This document shows positions 7,957 through 16,570 of a DNA stretch of 64,000 nt, piece by piece. Position numbers and translations under genes: made by a program. The notes under the pieces are model-generated. The model saw nothing but the letters and a program-made list of their open reading frames with translations, had not been told where the DNA came from and did not search any database. This DNA is from CAZOOA01 sp964581355 (GTDB lineage Bacteria; Bacillota; Dethiobacteria; DTU022; UBA8154): contig CAZOOA010000002.1 of NCBI GenBank assembly GCA_964581355.1, forward strand, positions 78,525-142,524, in the 5' to 3' direction. The first letter of the stretch is position 1. Every line of letters begins with the position of its first letter.

Positions 7957-9759
7957 TTAGTGGTCCTCACCCAGCTGTAAAACAGCCATAAAAGCTTCCT
8001 GCGGGATGGTGACCCGTCCCACCTGCTTCATGCGCTTTTTCCCTGTTTTTTGCTTTTCCAGCAGTTTTCTCTTCCGTGTTACATCGCCGCCATAGAGGCT
8101 TTCCGTAACATTTTTGCGCAGCGCTTTGATCGTTTCCCGGGCAATAGGTTTGTTGCCGATAACCGCCTGGATGGCGATATCAAACATGTGCCGCTGGATT
8201 ACATCTCTTAGCCGTTGAATCACTTCCCTGCCCCGGTAGTAGGCTTTTTCCCGGTGAGCAATAAAAGAAAGTGCATCCACCGGTTCATTGTTGACATGAA
8301 TATCCACTTTGACCAAGTCCGATGGCCGGTACCCTTCGTACTGGTAGTCAAAGGAAGCATACCCGCGGGTGCGCGACTTTAGCTGGTCATAGAAATCGTA
8401 AATGATCTCGCCCAGGGGCAGATAATAGATTAGCAGGACACGGTCGGTGGACAAGTACTGCATGTCCTTGTATTCTCCGCGCTTTTCCTGGCATAACTCC
8501 ATCACCGGCCCAATGTACTCCTGGGGCATCATGAACGTGCCTTCAATATAGGGCTCGGCAATTCGTTCGATATCCCCGGCAGAAGGCATATTTGAAGGGT
8601 TTTCAATCTGCTTTTTCTCCCCCTTGCGCGTGATAACTTCATAGATAACATTGGGGGCAGTCGTAATTAGTTCCAGGTCATATTCCCGCTCCAGCCGCTC
8701 CCGGACAATTTCCATGTGCAAAAGCCCCAAAAAACCGCACCGAAAGCCGAATCCCAAAGCGGAAGAATTTTCGGGTTCAAAAAACAGGGAGGAATCATTG
8801 AGTTGAAGCCGTTCCAGGCCATCCCGCAGGTCCACATAGCGATCGTTATCCACAGGATAGAGCCCACAGAAAACCACGGGATTCATGGGATCGTAGCCGG
8901 GCAAAGGTTTAGGAGCCGGTTGACTCGAAGATGTTATGGTATCACCGACACGGGAATCTTTGACGCTTTTTACCCCGGCCACCACGTAGCCCACCTGCCC
9001 GGGGTAAATGCTTTCCTGGGGGGCCATGGCCGGGCGAAACACCCCGACTTCCGCAACTTCAAAGCGTTTCCCGCTATGCATCATGGCAATTTCCATCCCC
9101 TTGGAGATAACCCCCTCCCTGATCCGGACATAGGTAATGACCCCCCGGTAGGGATCATAATGGGAATCAAAAATCAGGGCCCTAAGTGGGTCCTGCTCAG
9201 AGCCTGATGGGGGTGGCACGCGGTCAACGATCGCCTGTAAAACCTTCTCGATACCCATTCCGTCCTTGGCGGAGATCATCAGCGCTTCCTCCCCGTCTAT
9301 GCCCAGGAGGTTTTCCAGGTCTTTTTTCACCTGCTCCGGGTCGGCATTGGGAAGGTCAATCTTGTTGATCACCGGGATTATTTCCAGGTTGTGCTCCAGG
9401 GCCAGATAGACATTGGCCAAGGTTTGTGCCTCAATTCCCTGGGCTGCATCGACAACCAAAAGTGCCCCTTCACAAGCCGCCATACTCCTGGAAACCTCGT
9501 AGGTAAAGTCTACGTGGCCGGGGGTGTCAATCAGGTTTAACATATAGCGCCGTCCACCGGTATCATAGAAAAGTCGCACGGCCTGCATCTTTATAGTGAT
9601 TCCCCGCTCCCTCTCCAGGTCCATAGAGTCCAGGTACTGCTCTTTCATCTCCCGCTCAGTAACGGAATGGGTGCTTTCCAGGATCCGGTCGGCCAGGGTT
9701 GATTTACCATGATCAATGTGGGCAATAATGGAAAAGTTTCGGATGTCCCTTTGTTTCAA
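7957..9759 (-). CDS. lepA: Elongation factor 4 (LepA, ribosomal back-translocase GTPase)
   Basis: 600 residues, full family length. The GTP-binding motifs are present: AHIDHGKST (G1, about 14-22), RGITIK (G2), DTPGH (G3) and NKIDLP (G4). The C-terminal LepA-specific domain ends with GKKRMKQVGRVTIPQEAF. It remodels stalled ribosomes on the membrane or in the cytosol. The start is a TTG with GAGGAG eight bases upstream. A good promoter lies at 9807-9835. Order spoIIP-lepA is conserved in Firmicutes. Confidence 0.98.
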   Translation of the reverse strand: MKQRDIRNFSIIAHIDHGKSTLADRILESTHSVTEREMKEQYLDSMDLERERGITIKMQAVRLFYDTGGRRYMLNLIDTPGHVDFTYEVSRSMAACEGALLVVDAAQGIEAQTLANVYLALEHNLEIIPVINKIDLPNADPEQVKKDLENLLGIDGEEALMISAKDGMGIEKVLQAIVDRVPPPSGSEQDPLRALIFDSHYDPYRGVITYVRIREGVISKGMEIAMMHSGKRFEVAEVGVFRPAMAPQESIYPGQVGYVVAGVKSVKDSRVGDTITSSSQPAPKPLPGYDPMNPVVFCGLYPVDNDRYVDLRDGLERLQLNDSSLFFEPENSSALGFGFRCGFLGLLHMEIVRERLEREYDLELITTAPNVIYEVITRKGEKKQIENPSNMPSAGDIERIAEPYIEGTFMMPQEYIGPVMELCQEKRGEYKDMQYLSTDRVLLIYYLPLGEIIYDFYDQLKSRTRGYASFDYQYEGYRPSDLVKVDIHVNNEPVDALSFIAHREKAYYRGREVIQRLRDVIQRHMFDIAIQAVIGNKPIARETIKALRKNVTESLYGGDVTRKRKLLEKQKTGKKRMKQVGRVTIPQEAFMAVLQLGEDH

Positions 9760-9806
9760 AAAATAAACTCCTCTCCAGCAACTGTTTTTAGTTGTTAACT
9801 AAAAAA

Positions 9807-9835
9807 ATTATATCATCCGGGCTTAAGGGTGACAA
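9807..9835 (-). promoter_or_regulatory. Sigma-A promoter of lepA
   Basis: TTGTCA (9835-9830) and TATAAT (9812-9807) on the minus strand with a 17-bp spacer, preceded by TG one base before the -10 (extended -10). It overlaps the 3' end of the decayed frame at 9813-10087. Confidence 0.75.
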
Positions 9836-10087
9836 GCCAGCTTTTGAAGGAATCCACCAGAGTATTAAATACAGCACTATACTGCCTGCAGGGAAGTACA
9901 AAATTCCTGGCAGCAAAGGTAATCACCAGCTCCCCCTTATCCCTGGCCAAAGCAAACCCTGTGCCGGCCACCCGGGAACAATAGTTCTTATATTTTCTGC
10001 TCCACCATGTTCAAGTCTCGATAAGGCACACTCGAAAAAAAACAGACCCAGCATATATCTGGCCAGCGATTTGTTCAACAAAAACAT
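9813..10087 (-). pseudogene. Possible frameshifted remnant of a small gene
   Basis: The 400-bp lepA-spoIIP spacer has two overlapping minus-strand frames that look like halves of one protein. The upstream half starts near 10087 (MFLLNKSLARYMLGLFFFE) after a GAGGTG site. The downstream half, in another frame from about 10010 to the TGA at 9813, reads with coding-like codon use (ARDKGELVITFAARNFVL). No family was recognised. It could be a true decayed gene, an assembly indel, or chance. Confidence 0.3.
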
Positions 10088-10159
10088 CACCTCTACAATC
10101 CGCCAGCCTTGCCGCTCTGGGCCTGGATTATGCATTATGTGACAAAATGAAAACGGGGA

Positions 10160-11296
10160 TCAGGAAAAAGCTTCGGAAATTACCTCCGCCAGGTAGGGAA
10201 TGGTTTTACGCACCTCCTGGAGGGTGTTTTCATGCCCACCCACTTCTACAATCAGACTGCGCTCGTGAAGATGCTGGTTGTAGGCATAATTTTGCTTTCT
10301 AACCCCACGTGACAGGCCGGGATAGCGTTCATCCACCACCTGCTGGAGAAAGAGGGCAAAGCGCATATTCAAGCTCCACTGCTTATGGCGGGTGCCAACG
10401 ACGAACAAAAGCCGTCCTGCCGGTTTTCCTTCTATCTCCATAGTGGTTACAGAGCGCGGCACGCCATCACGGTGCAGGTCTAAAACAACCTCCACCTGGG
10501 GATTTTCTGCCAGTATTTCCTCTATCCGGGGCAAGGCATTGGCATACCCTTTGCTCCGGGGCAAATCAAAAATTTCGGTATTATGCAGGACAGGAATTCC
10601 GTAATCATCCTCCAGGATACCAGCCAGCTTTTTCCCCAAAACAACCACGGTTTTGTCCATGTTTTTGCTAAAAGCTGTTCCTGTCTCCGGGACAAAAGAC
10701 TCTGTTGAATGGGTGTGGTAAATTAATACTTTCGGAGGTTGACCGGCAACCTGGTCTGAAGCGGCAGGAGCCGTTTCCTGCCTCTGCTGCAAATGCATGG
10801 ACCCATCTGATTCTGACACCCCGGGCGTATGGGTTCCCAGAGGCTCCGGTTTCACTTCTTCCTCATTTTGTATTTCTACCTGGTGCTCCTGTGGGGACCC
10901 TTCCGGCACCTGGTTTTCTGCCGGCAACTCATCCTTTGCAGGAAAACCCGGCTCCAACTCTCCTAAACCTGTAAATTCCTGGTTGATCAGGTGCCGGGAA
11001 TAATCCTGGGCCAAAACCGACAAGACCGAAGAAAAAGGTTGTGCCTCCGACCTGGCTTCAGGTGCCATTATTTCCCCACCTGGGACAGGCAAGGACTGTT
11101 CGAGAAAGGCATAATAGCTTAACCCGGGCAGGAACCAGGGAGAAAGGGCGGGAGCAAGGGCAGGGAAGACAAAGGCAAGAAAAAAAGACAGGGCAACAAT
11201 TAAGGCCATGGCCGTTCGGGCAGAAGCAGGTGAGTATTTTTGTTTCCGGGAAGCGCGCCAGCGAAGGCCTTCATATTCTTTCGGATTGTAAGACAT
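10160..11296 (-). CDS. spoIIP: Stage II sporulation protein P
   Basis: 378 residues. A cytoplasmic Lys/Arg-rich start is followed by a membrane segment (about 28-52), a Pro/Glu/Gln-rich linker (about 105-180), and the SpoIIP amidase/endopeptidase domain starting KVLIYHTHSTESF. Conserved features include that HTHSTE motif, VVLDLHRDGVPR and SLIVEVGGHENT, which carry the metal-binding His and Glu residues. With SpoIID and SpoIIM it degrades septal peptidoglycan during forespore engulfment. AGAGGGGG precedes the ATG. It is direct evidence for a spore former. A sigma-E promoter is expected but I could not assign one with confidence. Confidence 0.95.
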   Translation of the reverse strand: MSYNPKEYEGLRWRASRKQKYSPASARTAMALIVALSFFLAFVFPALAPALSPWFLPGLSYYAFLEQSLPVPGGEIMAPEARSEAQPFSSVLSVLAQDYSRHLINQEFTGLGELEPGFPAKDELPAENQVPEGSPQEHQVEIQNEEEVKPEPLGTHTPGVSESDGSMHLQQRQETAPAASDQVAGQPPKVLIYHTHSTESFVPETGTAFSKNMDKTVVVLGKKLAGILEDDYGIPVLHNTEIFDLPRSKGYANALPRIEEILAENPQVEVVLDLHRDGVPRSVTTMEIEGKPAGRLLFVVGTRHKQWSLNMRFALFLQQVVDERYPGLSRGVRKQNYAYNQHLHERSLIVEVGGHENTLQEVRKTIPYLAEVISEAFS

Positions 11297-11375
11297 AAGA
11301 AACCCCCTCTTTCATACCTCTGTTATGCTTATGAAAAAAGGGGGATAAAAATTCTTTTTTGTTTTACCAGGCATG

Positions 11376-11750
11376 CTAGTTGGAAGCAGCTTTTTCCTTG
11401 TAATCTTTAATGGCGTTTTGCAGAGCATCGGCGGCCAGGTTGGAGCAGTGAAGTTTTGCTTCCGGCAGACCGTCAAGCTCATCCGCAACCTGTTTGTTTG
11501 TAATCGCTTCTGCTTCTTCCAGTGTTTTTCCCTTCACCAGCTCTGTCAACACACTGCTGCTGGCAATGGCCGCTCCACATCCAAAGGTTAAAAACTTAAT
11601 ATCCTCAATTACATCATCTTTGACCTGAATATAGATCTTCATGATGTCCCCGCATTTCATGTTACCCACTTCTCCAACTCCACTGGGGTTGTCCATTTCA
11701 CCTACATTGCGAGGATTTTGAAAATGATCCATTACTTTTTCATTGTACAT
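11376..11750 (-). CDS. nifU: Fe-S cluster assembly scaffold, IscU/NifU N-terminal type
   Basis: 124 residues, the size of a stand-alone scaffold. The three cluster-ligand cysteines are present: C33 in MKCGD (with D35), C58 in TFGCGA, and C102 in KLHCSNLA. It holds a nascent Fe-S cluster made with sulfur from the cysteine desulfurase encoded just upstream (50-bp gap) and passes it to target proteins. The LPPVK chaperone-binding motif of proteobacterial IscU is not conserved (LPEAK here), as in many clostridial NifU-like proteins. It is the last gene of the iscR-nifS-nifU group. Confidence 0.95.
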   Translation of the reverse strand: MYNEKVMDHFQNPRNVGEMDNPSGVGEVGNMKCGDIMKIYIQVKDDVIEDIKFLTFGCGAAIASSSVLTELVKGKTLEEAEAITNKQVADELDGLPEAKLHCSNLAADALQNAIKDYKEKAASN

Positions 11751-11799
11751 GTTCTTCCCCTCCCCCGGTATTTTAGCATTAAATCATTTATCTCTGCAA

Positions 11800-12957
11800 C
11801 TACTTCTTAAAAACGGAAGACATTTTTCTGAGCCTCTCGACAGTTTCCTGGAACACCTCGACAACGTAATCGATTTGCTCTTCTGTGTTGCTTTCCCCCA
11901 GGGTTAAACGCAGGGACCCATGGGCTGTCTGGTGATCCAGGCCCAGGGCCATCAGCACGTGAGAAGGTTCCAGAGCCCCGGATGTGCAGGCAGAACCACT
12001 GGAAGCAGCAATTCCTTTCAAATCCAGGCTTAAAAGAAGAGACTCTCCCTCAACATAAAGGGTGCTGACGTTTACGTTCCCCGGCAGGCGTTCAGTGGGA
12101 TGGCCGTTTAAAATTACCTCGTCTATTTCCAGTAAACCCGAAATCAACTTATCTCGCAACCTGGTCAACTTTTGTTTTTTCTCCTCAATGTTTTGACAGG
12201 CCAACTCAATAGCCCGACCCAATCCCACGATACCAGACAGATTTTCAGTTCCTGGCCGCAGCTTTTTCTCCTGGCCTCCGCCAAAAATCAGCTGCTTGAT
12301 AGGGGTTTTATTCCGTACGTAAAGGGCCCCTACCCCTTTGGGGCCGTAAAACTTGTGGGCCGAAAGGGACAGCATATCAATCGGCTGCTCCTTCAAGTTA
12401 AAAGGCATATGCCCTATGGCCTGCACCGCATCAGTATGGAAGTAGACCCCACTTTCCCGGCAGATGTGCCCCAGCTCCTCCACAGGCTGAAGGGTTCCGA
12501 TCTCGTTATTGGCTGTCATAATGGAAACGAGAATGGTCTGGTCCGTTAGCGCATTTTTCAGGTCCTCGGGATCAACCCTGCCGTACTTATCCACGGGAAG
12601 GAAGGTGACTTCGAAGCCATTTTCTCCCAGGTAGTGTGCGGCGTCCAGGACAGCATGGTGTTCAACAGAGCTGGTGATAATATGACGCCCCTTGGAAGCT
12701 TTAGCTTTGGCCGCTCCCTGGACAGCCAGGTTGTTGGCTTCAGTCCCTCCTGAGGTAAAAATAATTTCTCCCGGATCTGCCCCCAGAGCTTCTGCCACTT
12801 TTTGGCGGGCCTGATCCAGCCCCTGCTTTGATTCCCTTCCATATAAATGCAGGCTTGATGGATTGCCAAAATAGTTTTTAAAGTAAGGCAGCATTGCTTC
12901 CAGGACTTCTTCTTTCATGGGAGTGGTTGCACCGTGATCCAGGTAAATTCTTTCCAC
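11800..12957 (-). CDS. nifS: Cysteine desulfurase, NifS/IscS type
   Basis: 385 residues of a fold-type I PLP enzyme. The PLP lysine is K202 in SAHKFYGPKG, the cofactor-stacking His is in SSVEHHAVL (about 100), and the catalytic cysteine is C324 in SSGSACTSG, a class I-type mobile loop. It takes sulfur from cysteine, giving alanine and a persulfide for NifU. A full AGGAGG site precedes the ATG. It lies 135 bp after the Rrf2 regulator and 50 bp before nifU, so the three genes probably form one unit. The choice of name nifS over iscS is a convention for Clostridia. Confidence 0.96.
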   Translation of the reverse strand: MERIYLDHGATTPMKEEVLEAMLPYFKNYFGNPSSLHLYGRESKQGLDQARQKVAEALGADPGEIIFTSGGTEANNLAVQGAAKAKASKGRHIITSSVEHHAVLDAAHYLGENGFEVTFLPVDKYGRVDPEDLKNALTDQTILVSIMTANNEIGTLQPVEELGHICRESGVYFHTDAVQAIGHMPFNLKEQPIDMLSLSAHKFYGPKGVGALYVRNKTPIKQLIFGGGQEKKLRPGTENLSGIVGLGRAIELACQNIEEKKQKLTRLRDKLISGLLEIDEVILNGHPTERLPGNVNVSTLYVEGESLLLSLDLKGIAASSGSACTSGALEPSHVLMALGLDHQTAHGSLRLTLGESNTEEQIDYVVEVFQETVERLRKMSSVFKK

Positions 12958-13092
12958 GGTAGAGCCTCCTTTCAGTTCTAACCAAATCCATGGTGGTTTT
13001 TTTGATCTTTGGTATTCGGTGACACTTATGATGTGGCACTCATGGTAGAGGCAGGATTAGCATTCCCGCCATCCAGGTAAATATCAATAAGC

Positions 13093-13515
13093 TTAACTTC
13101 TCCAGTTTAACATGTCATAAAGGGTAATGTTATCCAAAACCTCGTTTATTCTGTCCCTTAATTGTTCCCACACATTGCGCACCAGGCATTCTTCAGTCCG
13201 CCCACATAGACATTCATCTCCACCTGCCTCTTCAGAGACACAATCCACCGGTGCAATAGGTCCTTCCAGGGCACGAATAATATCCCCAACGCAGATCTTA
13301 TCCGGCGGCAAGGCCAGTGTATATCCTCCCCGCGCTCCCCGGACACTGTTAATCAAACCGCCTTTTCTCAGCGTCGAAAAAATCTGCTCTAAAAACTGCT
13401 GGGATATATCTTCACTCAGGGCAATTTTGCTAAGAGGAACCGGCTCTTCCCGGTAGTTCAACGCCAGGCGCACCATTGCCCGGACACCATACTCCCCCCT
13501 GGCAGACAGGCGCAA
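13093..13515 (-). CDS. iscR: Rrf2-family Fe-S regulator, IscR-like
   Basis: 140 residues. The N-terminal winged helix (MRLSARGEYGVRAMVRLAL, then SQQFLEQIFSTLRKGGL and RGARGGYTL) is typical of Rrf2 proteins. A cysteine cluster follows at C92, C102, C104 and C110, the region that binds a 2Fe-2S cluster in IscR. It probably represses nifS-nifU when its cluster is loaded. The start is TTG, fixed by AGGAGGTG seven bases upstream. An imperfect dyad just upstream (13548-13566) resembles the IscR type 1 site, suggesting autoregulation. Confidence 0.92.
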   Translation of the reverse strand: MRLSARGEYGVRAMVRLALNYREEPVPLSKIALSEDISQQFLEQIFSTLRKGGLINSVRGARGGYTLALPPDKICVGDIIRALEGPIAPVDCVSEEAGGDECLCGRTEECLVRNVWEQLRDRINEVLDNITLYDMLNWRS

Positions 13516-13547
13516 ATTATTTCACCTCCTGTGTTAGATCGCAGAAT

Positions 13548-13566
13548 CCATACTAAATTACTCAGG
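13548..13566. promoter_or_regulatory. Candidate IscR/Rrf2 operator over the iscR promoter
   Basis: On the minus strand the sequence CCTGAGTAATTTAGTATGG is an imperfect dyad close in layout to IscR type 1 sites (TGACTAA / TTAGTCA halves). It overlaps a possible -10 (TAGTAT, 13555-13550); the -35 is poor, as often seen in regulated promoters. Confidence 0.45.
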
Positions 13567-13840
13567 ATTATGAAAAAAATAAATGCTGCGAAGTAATTGC
13601 ACCCAACCATTTCCGAGCAATCCGGTCAACTTTGTTTTTTAAGGTAACACAACCCCCTGGGTACGTCAAGAACCAATCCTGAAAAACATCAAAAAAATCC
13701 ACAGCACAAAAAAAGCGTAAAACAAAACGGTATGAGCATTCTTTTAACAAAAAGCCCCTTGTGTTGAAATTACTCAGGCTGCTCAGACCAAATGAATTAA
13801 CCCGGAAAACTCTCTGCAATACAGACAAATTTTCGCTCTG
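13567..13840. other. acpS-iscR spacer without a supported gene
   Basis: About 270 bp. A minus-strand frame (13568-13828) lacks a ribosome binding site, homology and sensible composition. Apart from the upstream end of the iscR promoter I see nothing defined here. Confidence 0.5.
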
Positions 13841-14239
13841 TCACTTGCCGTAGGCAACGGCCTTGGCAATGGCATAAGGGCCGTCGTGGGACATGGAAAC
13901 CTCCACACCCTGAATGCCGCTGTCTTCAGCCCAGCGGGCCGCCGAGCCATTAAGAATAACCCGGGGTTTGCCCCTTTTTCCCGGGATTATTTCCAGCTCA
14001 CACCAGCGGACAACACCTATTCCACAGCCTAACGCTTTGGCAACGGCCTCTTTTGCTGCAAATCGAGCAGCGATAGAAGGCAGCGGATTGCCTTTTTTCA
14101 TGATGAGCTCTATTTCCTGGGGGGTAAAAATCTTCTTTAAAAAACGCTCCGGCCTGCGTCGATATACCCGGGCGATGCGCTTGATCCTAATCAGGTCGAT
14201 ACCGACCCCTTTAACCAGCAGAAAAAGGCGGCGTTTCAT
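13841..14239 (-). CDS. acpS: Holo-[acyl-carrier-protein] synthase
   Basis: 132 residues, normal length. The metal-binding Asp is in GVGIDLIRI (D15), and the second signature RFAAKEAVAKALG carries the metal-binding Glu. It transfers 4'-phosphopantetheine from CoA to a serine of acyl carrier protein, needed for fatty acid synthesis. Most family members start about at VKGVGID; here GGAGGGGAG upstream supports the ATG eight codons earlier. The neighbours are iscR downstream and a DUF255 protein upstream; no operon partner for lipid synthesis is seen. Confidence 0.96.
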   Translation of the reverse strand: MKRRLFLLVKGVGIDLIRIKRIARVYRRRPERFLKKIFTPQEIELIMKKGNPLPSIAARFAAKEAVAKALGCGIGVVRWCELEIIPGKRGKPRVILNGSAARWAEDSGIQGVEVSMSHDGPYAIAKAVAYGK

Positions 14240-14368
14240 AGTTTTCTCCCCTCCACTTATGTTCAGTCAAACACTGCTTCCTGCAGCCATTTTTTTTCAA
14301 ACAAATTATACTCGACCTTCCGCAAGAATGCAACGGTTTCCTGACTGTTTTTAGAAACCCCGGCGGGA

Positions 14369-14398
14369 ATCCTCGGGGTCTATTGACCCCGTGAGGAT
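14369..14398. repeat. Stem-loop in the yyaL-acpS spacer
   Basis: ATCCTC-GGGGTC, loop TATT, GACCCC-gt-GAGGAT. The stem is 12 bp with a two-base bulge. No T tract follows on either strand, so termination by the intrinsic route is uncertain. Confidence 0.5.
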
Positions 14399-14416
14399 GT
14401 CACCTCTTATCCCGAC

Positions 14417-16492
14417 TTAACGGTCCAGCTGCTTTTCCAGCTCTTCCAAACCCACTGCTGGTGCTTGACAGGAATAGTTTTGGCACAGATAAACGGCAGG
14501 ATGATCATCCAACGGCGTTTTATCCCGGACATATGGACACAGGTTATCCAAAAGAGGGGCGCTCTGCTCATCGCGCAGCATAAAAATCCGCCGGGGCATA
14601 AACCGCAAGGACAAGGCATGCAGCATTTTCATTGTTTCGGGGTCCTGGCGGTCGCCGGCCAGGACGACCTGCTGGACCGGGCCCAGGAACAGGTCCAGGG
14701 CGGAGAGCATCGCTGTGCAGTTAGAGGGACTCTTTTGAAGCATGCTGGAAAAGCTCTCCATCAACTGGTATGCTTTTTGCTCCAAGTGTTCGTCAGCAGT
14801 AAAATGAGCCAGCCGGATTAAGTTTCGGGCAGCGATGGAATTTCCCGAAGGAACAGCTCCGTCAAAAGCCTCCCGGGTCCGGAAAGGCAGGTCTTCCGCC
14901 CCGGCCGGCGTAAAATACAGCCCGCCTTTTGTTTCATCCCAGAACAGTTCCAGCATTTTTCGGTTCAGCTTTTCGGCTTGCTGCAAATAAACTGGTTCAT
15001 GCACCGTTTCAAAAAGATCCAGCAGCCCTTCCACCAGGAAGGCATAATCTTCCAGGAAACCTGGCACAGCCGCCTCACCGTCCCGGTAACGGTGCAACAA
15101 AGTCCCGTCTTCAGCCTGCATTTCCTGGAGGATAAAATCGGCAGCCCGGCGGGCCTGACTGGCATAAATGTCATTTTTTAAAGCCCGGGCGCCTGCTGCC
15201 AGGGCACCGATCATGAGTCCGTTCCAGGAGACCAGGATTTTATCATCCATGGAAGGCCGTTCCCGCTGGGAGCGGGCCTGCAGCAGCGTCTGGCGGGATT
15301 CTTCCAGCAGGAAATGCCATTGGCGGGGCTTAAGATCGTGTTGTTCCAAAAACTGTGTCTCCGGCACAGGAACATGCAGCACGTTGGTTTCTTTTTCAAA
15401 ATTTCCTTCCCGCGAAACACCGAAATAGGAGGCGATGAGTGCACCCTTCTCCGGTCCCAGCAAGTCCAGAATATCCTGGCGGGTCCAGACATAATATTTC
15501 CCTTCCACCCCTTCGCTTTCCGCATTTTCGGCAGAATAAAAACCCCCTTGGGGCGCTTCCAGTTCACCCAAAACATATGTAAATATTTTATGGGCCGTTT
15601 CCTCGAAATCTTTCCGGCCTGTGGCCAGGTAGGCCTCAACGTAGGCCCGCCCCAGGGTGGCCTGGTCATAGAGCATCTTCTCAAAGTGGGGAACCAGCCA
15701 TTTTTCGTCGACGGAGTAGCGGTGAAAACCGTAGCCCAGGTGGTCCTGGATACCGCCGCGCTGCATGCAGTCCAGGCTGTGACAGGCCATCTCCAGCGCC
15801 TCCTGGTCCCCGCTGCGTTCCCACCAGCGCAGCAGAAAGGCAAAGACATGGGGCATGGGGAACTTGGGAGCGCTTCCCAGCCCCCCGTGCTCTTCATCAT
15901 ACTGGTCTTTCAGTTCATCTGCAGCGGTCTTTAAAATCTCTTCTCCCAGGTCTGCCGGTTCTGCCTGAACCTCCTGCTCCCACTTTTTCAGAGCCCGAAG
16001 CATTTCCGCTCCCTTGTATTCCAACTGGTCCCGGTCCTGGGCCCAGATCTCGCAGATATTATGCAGGATTTCTTGTAACCCCGGCATATTATACTTGCGC
16101 TCCTTGGGGAAGTAGGTGCCGGCAAAAAAAGGCACCTTTTCCGGTGTCATGACAACAGTCAGGGGCCAGCCAGCCTGGCCGGTCAATGCCTGGCATACTT
16201 TCATGTAAAATGCATCGACGTCGGGGCGCTCCTCCCGGTCCACTTTCACGGGAACAAAGCCCTGGTTTAGCAATTCTGCAACCAATTTGTCCTCGAATGA
16301 CTCTCTCGCCATGTTATGGCACCAGTGGCAGGTCGAGTATCCAACGCTCAAAAAAACTGGTTTATTTTCCCTTTCTGCTACCTCAAAAGCCTCATCACCC
16401 CAGGGGTACCAGTCCACCGGGTTGTAGGCATGCTGCAGCAGGTAGGGGCTTTTCGCATTAATAAGCCTGTTGGGCTTATCTTCAGTTTGCAT
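14417..16492 (-). CDS. DUF255 thioredoxin-like / six-hairpin glycosidase-like protein (YyaL family)
   Basis: 691 residues from the ATG at 16492, which has AAGGTGG upstream; an ATG at 16510 has none. The N-terminal domain is thioredoxin-like with a CHWC active-site motif in GYSTCHWCHNMARESF, preceded by the family signature SPYLLQHAYNPVDWYPWG. The long C-terminal region is an alpha/alpha-barrel like that of N-acylglucosamine 2-epimerases. Homologues include B. subtilis YyaL and animal SPATA20; the biochemical role is not settled. A monocistronic promoter lies at 16519-16547. A 26-codon fragment of a second, diverged copy lies at 20344-20421. Confidence 0.9.
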   Translation of the reverse strand: MQTEDKPNRLINAKSPYLLQHAYNPVDWYPWGDEAFEVAERENKPVFLSVGYSTCHWCHNMARESFEDKLVAELLNQGFVPVKVDREERPDVDAFYMKVCQALTGQAGWPLTVVMTPEKVPFFAGTYFPKERKYNMPGLQEILHNICEIWAQDRDQLEYKGAEMLRALKKWEQEVQAEPADLGEEILKTAADELKDQYDEEHGGLGSAPKFPMPHVFAFLLRWWERSGDQEALEMACHSLDCMQRGGIQDHLGYGFHRYSVDEKWLVPHFEKMLYDQATLGRAYVEAYLATGRKDFEETAHKIFTYVLGELEAPQGGFYSAENAESEGVEGKYYVWTRQDILDLLGPEKGALIASYFGVSREGNFEKETNVLHVPVPETQFLEQHDLKPRQWHFLLEESRQTLLQARSQRERPSMDDKILVSWNGLMIGALAAGARALKNDIYASQARRAADFILQEMQAEDGTLLHRYRDGEAAVPGFLEDYAFLVEGLLDLFETVHEPVYLQQAEKLNRKMLELFWDETKGGLYFTPAGAEDLPFRTREAFDGAVPSGNSIAARNLIRLAHFTADEHLEQKAYQLMESFSSMLQKSPSNCTAMLSALDLFLGPVQQVVLAGDRQDPETMKMLHALSLRFMPRRIFMLRDEQSAPLLDNLCPYVRDKTPLDDHPAVYLCQNYSCQAPAVGLEELEKQLDR

Positions 16493-16518
16493 AAGGCACA
16501 CCACCTTCATCAGTTTTT

Positions 16519-16547
16519 ATTATAATGCCCTGTAATAAAAGTATCAT
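16519..16547 (-). promoter_or_regulatory. Probable promoter of the DUF255 gene
   Basis: Minus-strand ATGATA (16547-16542) and TATAAT (16524-16519) with a 17-bp spacer. The -10 is perfect, the -35 matches four of six. Confidence 0.6.
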
Positions 16548-16570
16548 TTTAGTCAATGTATTTGCTTCTA

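Noticed and set aside
13568..13828. Minus-strand frame of 86 codons between acpS and iscR
   Set aside because: No ribosome binding site, Phe-rich odd composition, no known family.
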